6,804 bases of DNA from Bacteroidales bacterium. Lineage in GTDB: Bacteria; Bacteroidota; Bacteroidia; Bacteroidales; Muribaculaceae. The notes under the pieces were generated by a model, which was not told the origin of the DNA, did no database searches, and saw nothing but the letters and a program-made list of their open reading frames with translations. This document shows positions 1 through 6,754 of this stretch, piece after piece. The translations under genes were made by a program, and so were the position numbers. The first letter of the stretch is position 1. Each line of letters opens with the position of its first letter. The stretch spans positions 1-6,804 of the forward strand of contig SFOK01000100.1 in the NCBI GenBank assembly GCA_004552395.1. Direction: 5' to 3'.

Positions 1-582
1 GGGGAGGGATTTTTACCAACTCTTACCCTGAACCATTCGCTCCGTCGGCTCGTTCCGGGGCGAGTTGCCTCATTCATAAATTGATTTCAGAGGTATTCGG
101 CGATTGCGTTGCAATTCTTTTTCTGAGCTTCCTCGTCCGGGCTTCATTTTTTCCGCTTTGGCCATCGGTGATTACACAGAGTTGATGCGTATTCGCGCCG
201 GCAGTCGGTGTTCACTGCCAAATATATTCGCGTGTCGGCAATTAGCGCATGTCGGCTGAAAGCCGGTGCGCGATCCCGTAGGGAAATTGACCGACCGCAA
301 ATATGCCTTGCAGGTTACGTGGTTCGAGATTTTCGCATTTGCGCAATCTCGGCTGCACTCGGCATAGTTCAAGCGAGCTTGACACCCTGCTCTCGTTTGC
401 ACGAGATTTGTCCGGGACGTTTCGCGAGGAACTTTCCTGATAACACGCTCGGAACACGCCTGATATTTCACTTCGCAAAGTTAGGTCGCCAACTCAACTT
501 CCCTCCGGCTCTCTAAAATCGGCTCTGCCTATTTACGACGACAGCCAACAGTAAAATCAAAAGAGTTATTGACAATGCACGG
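1..582. other. Intergenic region with no convincing gene
   Basis: I see no credible coding sequence in these 582 bases. Open frames of about 80 to 100 codons exist on both strands between 172 and 516, but they overlap one another, are rich in Arg, Cys and Ser, and show no recognisable domain, signal peptide or ribosome binding site. The left part has short T runs (around 117-124 and 145-151) without a strong adjoining stem. The middle part is dense in hairpins and is listed separately. A TTGACA string at 569-574 has no matching downstream box and is probably chance. The region follows the 3' end of the small minus-strand gene at 583-765. Confidence 0.6.
245..438. ncRNA. Candidate structured RNA or dispersed noncoding repeat
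   Basis: Six compact inverted repeats lie within 194 bases. 245-271 has a GCGCA/TGCGC outer stem and a CGGCT/AGCCG inner stem around GAA. 274-284 pairs TCCC with GGGA. 325-351 has a CGAGATT/AATCTCG outer stem and a CGCA/TGCG inner stem. 369-382 pairs TCAAGC with GCTTGA. 391-406 pairs TCTCGT with ACGAGA around TTGC. 427-438 pairs AGGAA with TTCCT. The motifs in 345-406 remind me of a GC-rich sequence seen repeatedly between genes in Bacteroides and Prevotella, often mis-called as small hypothetical proteins; that is recollection only. The transcribed strand cannot be decided. It could equally be a repeat with no RNA function. Confidence 0.35.
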
Positions 583-765
583 TCAACTGGCAGTCCGGTT
601 CCCATATGTCTGGTACAGTTGTTTCAGCGATATATGATTCCGGCGCATCCAGTCGTAGAGTCGCCTCCATGGCACTTCATTGCTTTCGCAATATGCCTGT
701 AGCCTGAGATACGGATAGGCGCGCAGTTTCCTGACGAAACTCTGGTAGTGATGATAATAGTCCAT
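583..765 (-). CDS. Small helix-turn-helix-like protein, probable IS accessory protein remnant
   Basis: This 60-residue protein begins MDYYHHYQSFVRKLR and continues through a segment at residues 20-45 (core LQAYCESNEVPWRRLYDWMRR) that reads as a DNA-binding helix-turn-helix with an aromatic and Arg-rich recognition helix. Similar short proteins accompany IS66-like and other transposable elements in Bacteroidetes, as far as I recall; those I remember are longer, so this may be an N-terminal remnant or a short orphan. The ATG at 765 is preceded by AGGAAA about 11 bases upstream, a plausible ribosome binding site. It lies downstream of the CotH gene terminator, so it probably has its own promoter. 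No transposase or terminal inverted repeats are visible nearby. Function is inferred from sequence style only. Confidence 0.6.
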   Translation of the reverse strand: MDYYHHYQSFVRKLRAYPYLRLQAYCESNEVPWRRLYDWMRRNHISLKQLYQTYGNRTAS

Positions 766-842
766 TGCAGTTTTTTTCCTGAAAAGGTACTCCGACTACG
801 ACATCGTGTCAATGCGCCATCGCGCAGACAGATACTAATAAA

Positions 843-875
843 ATCAGGGCGCACCGGAATCCGATGCGCCCTGAT
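843..875 (-). terminator. Intrinsic terminator of the CotH-family gene
   Basis: An 11-bp perfect stem pairs ATCAGGGCGCA (843-853) with TGCGCCCTGAT (865-875). The 11-base spacer can extend it with CGG/CCG around AAT after one mismatch. On the minus strand the stem is followed by TTTATTAG, giving a U-rich tail. It starts 47 bases past the stop codon of the CotH-family gene, as expected for a Rho-independent terminator. It separates that gene from the small gene at 583-765. Confidence 0.85.
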
Positions 876-922
876 CTATGCGAAATTGCGGATCGCGCCC
901 TCAGGCGTTGCTCGCCCCGGGC

Positions 923-2944
923 TTAGTCCACGAGGGCTTTGTAGCTGCGGCCGTCGGCTTTCACTATAAAGATGCCGCGGCCTGTGGCGATGCGCCCTGC
1001 CGCGCCGTTGTAGATGCTCATGCCCTGAAGGTTGTAGACCGATACCTGCGTCGCGCCGCGCACTTCGATGCCTCCGTCGAAGGTGAGGACGGCTGCCTCG
1101 CTGTCGGTTGCCACACCCTCTATGCCGTCTGTCTCCACTCCGGCAAACGAGGTGGTGTCGATGTAGCTCAGGCGATGGCGGATGAACTCTTTGAGCTGCG
1201 CGATATATTCGGCGTAGCTGCCGCGGATGGTCTCGCCGGGATTCATGTGAACGCCCTGGTCGAGAATCTTCCAGCGCTTGAAGTTAAGGTCCTGGGAGAC
1301 GGCTATCTCGGCGGCGAGATTGTCGATAAACTCATCGAGCGCGTTGGCTGTCAGGCCGTTGTCAATAGCGTCGAGGAAAAGCTTTTTGGCTTTGGGGAGG
1401 TTGCGCGAGTCGTTCGTGAGTATGCGGCGGGCGAAATTGTGAATCGCCGGATTGTTCCAGCCGTTGCCGTCGTTGGCGCCCGCGGGTGTGCCCATCAGAT
1501 AGGTCCAGCGGCTGGAGAAGATGCGCGAATAGGTGCGGTAGTCGTTGCCGAAGCCTAAGTCGAAGTCCCATTCGGGGCCGGTATAGAACTTGCTGTCGCC
1601 GGCTTTTTTAGACATGTAGGTGCTCCAGTACATATCCGGGTTGGCTGTGATCTCGCCGATAAGGAAATGCACGAGCCAGGACTCGCGGTCGAGCACCTCC
1701 TCATAGTTGTTGTCCGGGAATCCTCCGGCCATCACGGCGTTCTCCATCTGCTGATAGGCGCTCTTGATATACTCGTAGGGAGCCGGACAGTTCATCTCTT
1801 TGAGGTCGTCGGGGTCGGGATATTTCAGAGTCACGGGGACGCGGTAGCCGCTCTCCCAGTTCTCGGGCACTGCCCAGGGATCGCCGTTGCCGGCATAGCC
1901 GTCGATCTCCATGAAATAGTCGAAGTCGGCGGCGTCGGTGGCTGCGAAATCTTCGGGCTCGATCTCGTTGAGTGGCATACGGCCCTCCTTCACCTCTACC
2001 TGGTCGCAGAGCTGGTAGGTGCCTTTGTATTCGCCGTTCACTACCACATCCACCAGACGGCCGTAAGGCGTCCAGATCTGAGGGAATTTGCGGCAGATCT
2101 CCCAGGCCACGAGGTTGCGGATCAGGGTCTTGTCGCCGTAATTGTTGATGAGTGTCCACTTCTTGGCCTTGGCCGGCGCGTCGAGCGGACGCTGTTTCTT
2201 GTCGAATTTGATGCGGTAAGGCTTCTTGTCGAATTGCATCGAGGCGTTGCCGCGAAGTCGGAGTGTGCCGGGAGCCGAAAGAAGCTCTCCCTCGGCCGAG
2301 ATAATCTTGATGGTAGATTTCTTCTCGTCGGCTTTCTCCTTGCCCTGAGGCTCCTCGCCGTTCTCGGTGTTGATCACCACGGTGGGGAGACCCGTCAGTG
2401 TGGCGTATTTCTCCTCGCCGGCGCCTTCGTAGCCGTAGAATTCAACCTCGGCAATGTTGCAGCGCACGTCGGAGGGACCGGCATAGCGCACGTAGCGGAA
2501 ACCTTTGCCGCAGCTCACGTCGGCGTGGCTGACAACGCCGTACTCAGCGCCTTCCTTGACTATATAGATGGGTGTGGCGTCGGAAAAATCAGCCTCGTTG
2601 GCTCCCTCGAACAGACCGAGGACCACACGCCCGGAGCCCACATTGTTGTCGTTGCGCGGGCTCCAGCCCACGCGGGTGATTATGTGGGGAGTGCCCAGGT
2701 CCAGACCGACCCAGGTGTGGCTGCGCTCGTCGGATGCGAAGAAGGTGTTAACATCGCCGTCAAAGGCGTTGGCGCGTGTGTTGACATCGTACGATGCCTG
2801 CCCGGCGTCGTAGTCGAAACTGCGTTCCGTACCGATCACAGTGCCTGTGAGTTTAGCGCTCTCCTGCGCGAAGGCGTCGGCTGCCGTGAGTGCCGACAGA
2901 CTTCCCGCGGTGAGGGCGAAAGTAAGTAAAAATTTTAAGTTCAT
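923..2944 (-). CDS. Exported CotH-family atypical kinase with discoidin-like domain
   Basis: The 673-residue protein has a signal peptide (1-26, probable cleavage after AFA). A discoidin/F5-8C-like domain spans about 28-172 (features WVGLDLG, FRYVRY, NIAEVEFYG) and probably binds carbohydrate or another surface ligand. A CotH kinase-like domain spans about 185-595, with LRLRGNAS (228-235), KKPYRIKF (240-247), LIRN (274-277), NGEYKGTYQL (303-312), NPD (435-437) and WDFDLGFG (459-466). D437 and D460 fit the catalytic and metal-binding aspartates of CotH kinases; their 23-residue spacing matches my recollection of D228 and D251 in Bacillus CotH. The last 45 or so residues (VSVYNLQG, then GIFIVKADGRSYKALVD) look like a type IX secretion sorting domain. 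It likely phosphorylates proteins outside the cytoplasmic membrane. The ATG leads straight into the signal peptide; no Shine-Dalgarno site or clear own promoter is seen in the 83-base gap upstream. Substrate unknown. Confidence 0.9.
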   Translation of the reverse strand: MNLKFLLTFALTAGSLSALTAADAFAQESAKLTGTVIGTERSFDYDAGQASYDVNTRANAFDGDVNTFFASDERSHTWVGLDLGTPHIITRVGWSPRNDNNVGSGRVVLGLFEGANEADFSDATPIYIVKEGAEYGVVSHADVSCGKGFRYVRYAGPSDVRCNIAEVEFYGYEGAGEEKYATLTGLPTVVINTENGEEPQGKEKADEKKSTIKIISAEGELLSAPGTLRLRGNASMQFDKKPYRIKFDKKQRPLDAPAKAKKWTLINNYGDKTLIRNLVAWEICRKFPQIWTPYGRLVDVVVNGEYKGTYQLCDQVEVKEGRMPLNEIEPEDFAATDAADFDYFMEIDGYAGNGDPWAVPENWESGYRVPVTLKYPDPDDLKEMNCPAPYEYIKSAYQQMENAVMAGGFPDNNYEEVLDRESWLVHFLIGEITANPDMYWSTYMSKKAGDSKFYTGPEWDFDLGFGNDYRTYSRIFSSRWTYLMGTPAGANDGNGWNNPAIHNFARRILTNDSRNLPKAKKLFLDAIDNGLTANALDEFIDNLAAEIAVSQDLNFKRWKILDQGVHMNPGETIRGSYAEYIAQLKEFIRHRLSYIDTTSFAGVETDGIEGVATDSEAAVLTFDGGIEVRGATQVSVYNLQGMSIYNGAAGRIATGRGIFIVKADGRSYKALVD

Positions 2945-3027
2945 CTGTTGATAATTAGGTTTTTACGCGAAAGGCCGGCTTACTTCTGCGGAGCGCTTCC
3001 ATCGCTGTTGGTATATATATTTTTTCT

Positions 3028-4539
3028 TTATTTTATCTTGAGGCCGGGGCGGAGGACTTGTTCGTGTGGGACCACGAGGATCCACCCCCTTCCGTCGGGT
3101 GTGCTGAAACTGTCCTTGCGGTAGCGGGTCGCGAAACGCCCCTGCGAGGTCACGGCCTCTAACGTGGCGGGCAGCTCAAATCCCTGCGGCACAATCAGAT
3201 AGCCGGAGTAGATCTGCGCGCCCTTGAGCGTAAGGGCCGGCGCGCCGTTGCTGCCGTCGAAGCCTCGGAGTGCGCGGGGTAGTATCACAAGGTTGCGCCC
3301 GTAGCCGTAATACTGTGAGTAATCCCACATCGGGATACGCTCGTTGAATTGCCGCACCGAGCTTTTGAAGAGGGCGGGGGAGAGCTTGGGTCGCGTTATG
3401 TCAAGGAAGATCACTCCGTCGGAGCTCGCTGTGAACTGACGGCGGATCTCGATCTCTTCGGCACGCAGGGCGTATTCTTCCTTCACGGCCGCGCCGAGGT
3501 TGACGCAGATCGCCGCAAGACACACGCCCCCTGTTGCGTAACGCGTTTTGGTGCCGGTTCGTATACCCATAGACCTGAATATCTGCGCGGTGCCTATGAG
3601 GCTGAAGAGCTGTGGCGCCCAGCCGAGCCGAGGCCCGGCGTAATATTTCACGAAGAGCACGGTGGCGGCCACGGCGGCCACACTCCATATCAACAGCTCG
3701 GGCTCCCGAAGCAATCGTCCCCGCAAACGTTTGATACAAAGGCAGAAAGCTCCCAGAATGGCGAACACATAGAAGCAACCGTTCCCTATGATGAGGTGCA
3801 CAGCCGCCTCGCGGAGCGGGAAACGGCCCATCCCGGCCTGGCTGTAGCCCGTTCGCATCCATATCGCGGGCGAGAGGAAGATCAGGGCGGCGCCGAGAGC
3901 TATGGCGATGGCGAGCATCCATCCGCCGCGGCTGATCTCTTTTCTCCGGGTGAGGAAGTAGACGCTCAGACCGCAGAGCAGCGGCAGAGAGAGTCCTTCG
4001 TGGCTCCACCCGGCGGCGAAACAGACTGCAAAGATCCACAGCGGCGGCCGCTTGCCGGACCGCGAGGCTCTGAGTATGAGCCATGCGGCTATGAGTACGA
4101 GGACCGATGACCACACATAGTTCATGCAGAACATCACTGAGTACATGAAGTCGAACCAGGGGAGCAGCAGTATGATTGCGGCGGCAAGGATGAAGCTGAG
4201 CGGCTGACCGGCGCGGAGCCCGGCGAGTCGGCGGCTGTAAATAAGCAGGGTGGCGACACAAAGGCCTGACAGTGCGGCGAATACGAATCGCGGGAGGACA
4301 AGCATCGGCGGCGCCAACAGGTTCGGCAGACGTCCCGTGTCGGTGTGTGTGCACAGCTCCCAGGCGCGTTGCCACGTCTCGGCAAGTCGCTGCCAGAGGC
4401 TCGCATCGTGCCGAGTATCAGCCAAGAACCAGAAGTCGTCGAACTGCAGCGGTGTCACCAGGCAGAGCCACGCGCTCAGTATCCCGGTCACTGTCACCGT
4501 GATACTCCAGAGCATCTTATCTGTGCCGGTTCTCGCCAT
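3028..4539 (-). CDS. Polytopic membrane protein, GT-C glycosyltransferase-like (DUF6056-like)
   Basis: This 503-residue protein has about nine or ten membrane segments: roughly 9-29, 80-101, 113-128, 133-156, 166-177, 184-197, 206-223, 246-268, 281-297 and 334-351. A soluble C-terminal part of about 150 residues follows. The first loop carries LQFDDFWF (31-38), whose paired aspartates resemble the acidic motif in the first outer loop of GT-C enzymes, followed by HTDTGRLPN (65-73). WSHEGLS (178-184) in a membrane hairpin recalls similar motifs in DUF6056 and related membrane sugar transferases. If that is right, it would transfer sugar from a lipid carrier to an acceptor on the outer face of the inner membrane. 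It follows the flavoprotein gene by 73 bases. No Shine-Dalgarno site is visible; ATG at 4515 (residue 9) is an alternative start. Being an integral membrane protein is secure; the enzymatic call is tentative. Confidence 0.75.
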   Translation of the reverse strand: MARTGTDKMLWSITVTVTGILSAWLCLVTPLQFDDFWFLADTRHDASLWQRLAETWQRAWELCTHTDTGRLPNLLAPPMLVLPRFVFAALSGLCVATLLIYSRRLAGLRAGQPLSFILAAAIILLLPWFDFMYSVMFCMNYVWSSVLVLIAAWLILRASRSGKRPPLWIFAVCFAAGWSHEGLSLPLLCGLSVYFLTRRKEISRGGWMLAIAIALGAALIFLSPAIWMRTGYSQAGMGRFPLREAAVHLIIGNGCFYVFAILGAFCLCIKRLRGRLLREPELLIWSVAAVAATVLFVKYYAGPRLGWAPQLFSLIGTAQIFRSMGIRTGTKTRYATGGVCLAAICVNLGAAVKEEYALRAEEIEIRRQFTASSDGVIFLDITRPKLSPALFKSSVRQFNERIPMWDYSQYYGYGRNLVILPRALRGFDGSNGAPALTLKGAQIYSGYLIVPQGFELPATLEAVTSQGRFATRYRKDSFSTPDGRGWILVVPHEQVLRPGLKIK

Positions 4540-4612
4540 GGTCGGTTAAATGCTTGTCAGCGTGAATCTTAGAGAAGCTTTAAATATGCGTATAATCAAT
4601 ACGTTGTCGCTG

Positions 4613-6601
4613 TTATAGTTCCCCTTCGGCCTGACGGAAGAGCGTGCCGGTGGGGCAGAGGAAGCGGCAGTAGGGGCGAGGCGTGAACACTGAGAGGATC
4701 AGTATCGCGGCGCCTAAGGCGATGACAGCTGCGGAGGCTTGCCAGAAGCGGAAGGCCGCGAACGGCTCATAGTCCATCCACTCGAACCAGACACCGGCCC
4801 ACATCAGCGCCATGAGTGTCCCCCAGAGGGTTACGCGGAAGATCTTCAGCCCGTGAGCCGTCTTGGGACCTATATGTATATGGCGCTTGTGGTTAAGCGA
4901 GCCGAGGAGCTCCTGGGCGCTGCCGAGCGGACAGATCCAGAGGCAGTAGTGGTTCTTGTGGCCGAAGAGTGGCATCAGGAAGGCGGCGAAGAGCATCAGC
5001 AGCGCGACCAGTCCGGCGCCCCATTCGAGACCGTGACCTAATGTGCGCACTATCAGCGAGTAACTGAGGAAGGTACCGGTGAGGAACCCGAGCACAGCCA
5101 CATTTAGCAGCAGTTGCACCTTGCGGTAGAGCTGCTTTTTCTTGCGGATCAGCAGCGGGCCGAAACAACCGCAGAGTATCACCGCCATGGAGGCAATCTT
5201 CAGAGCTAACTGGTCTCCGTCGGGACGGTCGGTGGGTGCGGCCGCCGCTGCCGCCTTATCGCCGGAAGCGCGGACGATCTCGGTGAGACAATAGCGGACA
5301 TTGGCTATCAGCGCTTTAGATGAGTATGTTGCGCCGGTCACGGCGTCGACCTTCACGCCGAGAGCCTCCTGCGGTGTGAGACCTTTCCACTTGTCGAGCA
5401 TACCGCTCTGGATCACGCGGTTGAAGAATCCGGGCGTCTCCTTATTGGGTAACGGTCTGATATCTAATATTTTGCCGTCCTTGAGCAGTATCTCCACCGG
5501 CACAGGACCGTTGTAGCCGTCGGTGCCAACCGCCTTACCCTCAGTGGAATAGACGGTGCCCCCTTCCGGAAGCGCCGCAGCCTGATCAGCCTGACCGCCC
5601 TCAGTCTGGGTCATCGCTCCGGTCCGCGCGTCGGCTTTGCTTGTGGCTCCGGTCTGGCCATCAGCCTTTTTCGCAGCGCCCTGAGCGTCAGTCTTTCGCG
5701 AAGCTGACTGAGTGTCAGCCTTTTGCGAAGATGGTTGAACCTTGGCAGCGGCTTTCTGTGGTTCCGGGGCCGTAGTCACGTGTGATTTTGAGTCCGATAG
5801 GATACTTCGTTCGGCTTCGCGGGCTGCATAGCGGACGTTGGCTATTGCCGCTTCCGACGAGTAAGTAGCTCCAGAGATCGCATCTATCTGCGTCTCAGCG
5901 GCTTGCGCGGCCGTCATGCCGTCCCAGCGGCTGAAGAATCCTGCGTCGGTGAGGAGGGCGAAGAAACGCGGTGTCTCATCGTTGGCGAGTGGCGTCACCT
6001 TAGCGACCTTGCCGTCGACGAACGTAACCTCCACAGGCACAGGACCGTTGAAACCCTCCGGCTCCACACCCGCCCCCTCGCTGCTCACCGTAAACTCCCA
6101 TTTCTCGGCTGTTTCCGCAGCCTTTTCAGCAGCCTTTTCAGCAGTCGGCTTCTGCTGCTCCGCCTTCTTTGCCTCCGCCTTCTCTGGCTCGGCCTTATCT
6201 GCAATTGGCTCTTCAGCTGCCTTTTGCGCAGCTGCTCCGGTATTTGCCTGAGCAGTCGCTCCAGTGCTGACTTGCGCTGTAGCTCCTGTCGAGGCCTGAG
6301 CGGTTTGGTTGGTGGATGCAGCCGTCTCTTCAGAACTGTTCGTAGCAGTTGAGGCTGCTGTTTCGCGACTGTTCGCTGCAGTGGCGACTTGCCCCTTTTC
6401 GCTGTGGAAGAGGTCGTCGACCTGTTTGCCAAACAGCATTTTGTCACGCGAAACCGCCACCAGACACATCAGCACAAACGCCCCTGCCAGACAGAGCACA
6501 TTCTTAATCAGCGTCTTCCGCCGCTTCCCGGCCAGAGTCTTGCTGTCCGCTGCGGCCTTATGTTGTGTCGAAGATGGTTTATCTTGTATTGGAGAACTCA
6601 T
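4613..6601 (-). CDS. Membrane electron-transfer protein: two FMN-binding domains plus NapH/NosR-like Fe-S domain
   Basis: In this 662-residue protein a basic N-terminus (KRRK, 26-29) leads into an anchor helix (31-50). A low-complexity linker (70-167) precedes FMN-binding domain 1 (about 168-266, motif DAISGATYSS, 240-249); a second linker (267-346) precedes domain 2 (about 347-445, DAVTGATYSS, 419-428). In this family ApbE attaches FMN to the Thr of the (S/T)GAT motif, so T246 and T425 are the predicted sites. Five more membrane helices follow (about 466-485, 494-517, 524-546, 584-605, 618-638), with CLWICP (553-558) and CRFLCP (645-650). Alternating topology puts both flavin domains outside and both CxxxCP motifs inside, as in NosR/NapH-type proteins. 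Likely role: moving electrons from a cytoplasmic donor to flavins outside the membrane. Unlike NosR it has no C-terminal ferredoxin domain. No apbE or reductase partner is in the window. A Bacteroidetes promoter lies 36 bases upstream of the ATG. Confidence 0.88.
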   Translation of the reverse strand: MSSPIQDKPSSTQHKAAADSKTLAGKRRKTLIKNVLCLAGAFVLMCLVAVSRDKMLFGKQVDDLFHSEKGQVATAANSRETAASTATNSSEETAASTNQTAQASTGATAQVSTGATAQANTGAAAQKAAEEPIADKAEPEKAEAKKAEQQKPTAEKAAEKAAETAEKWEFTVSSEGAGVEPEGFNGPVPVEVTFVDGKVAKVTPLANDETPRFFALLTDAGFFSRWDGMTAAQAAETQIDAISGATYSSEAAIANVRYAAREAERSILSDSKSHVTTAPEPQKAAAKVQPSSQKADTQSASRKTDAQGAAKKADGQTGATSKADARTGAMTQTEGGQADQAAALPEGGTVYSTEGKAVGTDGYNGPVPVEILLKDGKILDIRPLPNKETPGFFNRVIQSGMLDKWKGLTPQEALGVKVDAVTGATYSSKALIANVRYCLTEIVRASGDKAAAAAAPTDRPDGDQLALKIASMAVILCGCFGPLLIRKKKQLYRKVQLLLNVAVLGFLTGTFLSYSLIVRTLGHGLEWGAGLVALLMLFAAFLMPLFGHKNHYCLWICPLGSAQELLGSLNHKRHIHIGPKTAHGLKIFRVTLWGTLMALMWAGVWFEWMDYEPFAAFRFWQASAAVIALGAAILILSVFTPRPYCRFLCPTGTLFRQAEGEL
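5612..5722 (-). repeat. Degenerate repeats of about 10 residues in the second linker
   Basis: Residues 294-330 of the flavoprotein contain imperfect units starting KADTQ, KTDAQ, KADGQ and KADAR, spaced 9 to 11 residues apart. The linker joins the two FMN-binding domains and is Ala, Gln, Lys, Thr and Asp-rich without hydrophobic positions, so it should be flexible and exposed. Confidence 0.65.
6101..6145 (-). repeat. Short AAEK repeats at the end of the first linker
   Basis: Residues 153-167 read TAEKAAEKAAETAEK, a four-residue repeat encoded by near-identical 12-base units (cagccttttcag on the plus strand). With the preceding Lys/Glu-rich stretch (about 134-152) it forms a charged, probably helical stalk directly before FMN-binding domain 1. 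Confidence 0.75.
6224..6295 (-). repeat. Three 8-residue repeats in the first linker
   Basis: Residues 103-126 of the flavoprotein consist of three consecutive units of eight residues: ASTGATAQ, VSTGATAQ and ANTGAAAQ. They lie in the Ala/Thr/Gln-rich part of the linker that should be outside the membrane. The DNA repeats in 24-base units. Such repeats can expand or contract between strains and so change how far the flavin domains reach from the membrane. Confidence 0.85.
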
Positions 6602-6636
6602 TCGATTCTTATTATATATAGGATCATGTCGTTTTG

Positions 6637-6644
6637 CAAAGATA
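6637..6644 (-). promoter_or_regulatory. Bacteroidetes-type -7 promoter box
   Basis: On the minus strand the sequence TATCTTTG matches the Bacteroidetes sigma factor -7 consensus TAnnTTTG exactly and is preceded by TTTTTTGC. The box ends 35 bases before the ATG at 6601, giving a short AT-rich leader of about 30 bases with no Shine-Dalgarno site, as is common in this phylum. I do not see a good -33 TTTG at the usual spacing. This probably drives the flavoprotein gene and perhaps the two genes after it. Confidence 0.7.
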
Positions 6645-6710
6645 GCAAAAAATTTCCTTTCCCCCTCCTGTTGGTTGAATTAATTTCTTAAAATATTTAT
6701 AATGGAAAAG

Positions 6711-6741
6711 TTGCACATATCGCTGATATTTAGTAAATTAG
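6711..6741 (+). promoter_or_regulatory. Possible divergent plus-strand promoter
   Basis: TTG (6711-6713) and TAAATTAG (6734-6741) are separated by 20 bases. This fits the Bacteroidetes arrangement of TTTG/TTG, 19-21 bases, TAnnTTTG, with one mismatch in the downstream box. It would fire rightward into the fragment starting near 6755. In such AT-rich sequence a chance match is possible. Confidence 0.35.
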
Positions 6742-6754
6742 TGGTGACGAAACC

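Noticed and set aside
172..516. Overlapping open frames of about 80 to 100 codons on both strands
   Set aside because: There is no coding signature, start site or domain. The DNA is better explained as a hairpin-rich noncoding segment.
569..574. TTGACA resembling a -35 box
   Set aside because: No partner box follows at suitable spacing and the Bacteroidetes consensus differs; likely chance.
878..1558. A 226-codon plus-strand frame antisense to the CotH gene end
   Set aside because: It overlaps the terminal domains of the kinase in antisense and has a low-complexity Ala/Val/Gly product, typical of a shadow frame.
1667..2929. A 420-codon plus-strand open frame
   Set aside because: It lies wholly antisense to the CotH-family gene, whose domains are unmistakable. 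Its His/Val/Gly-rich product has no recognisable domain and is explained by GC-rich codon positions.
3349..4375. Long open frames on both strands overlapping the membrane GT-like gene (3349-4110 plus, 3401-4375 minus)
   Set aside because: Their products are Arg/His/Pro/Glu-rich with no domains, while the 3028-4539 frame gives a coherent polytopic membrane protein.
6224..6295. Tandem DNA repeats considered as a CRISPR-like array
   Set aside because: The 24-base units have no spacers and are in-frame protein repeats inside the flavoprotein gene.
5903..6352. Plus-strand frames rich in Leu, Ser and Cys opposite the first linker
   Set aside because: They are antisense shadows of the Ala/Lys/Glu/Gln repeat region of the flavoprotein.
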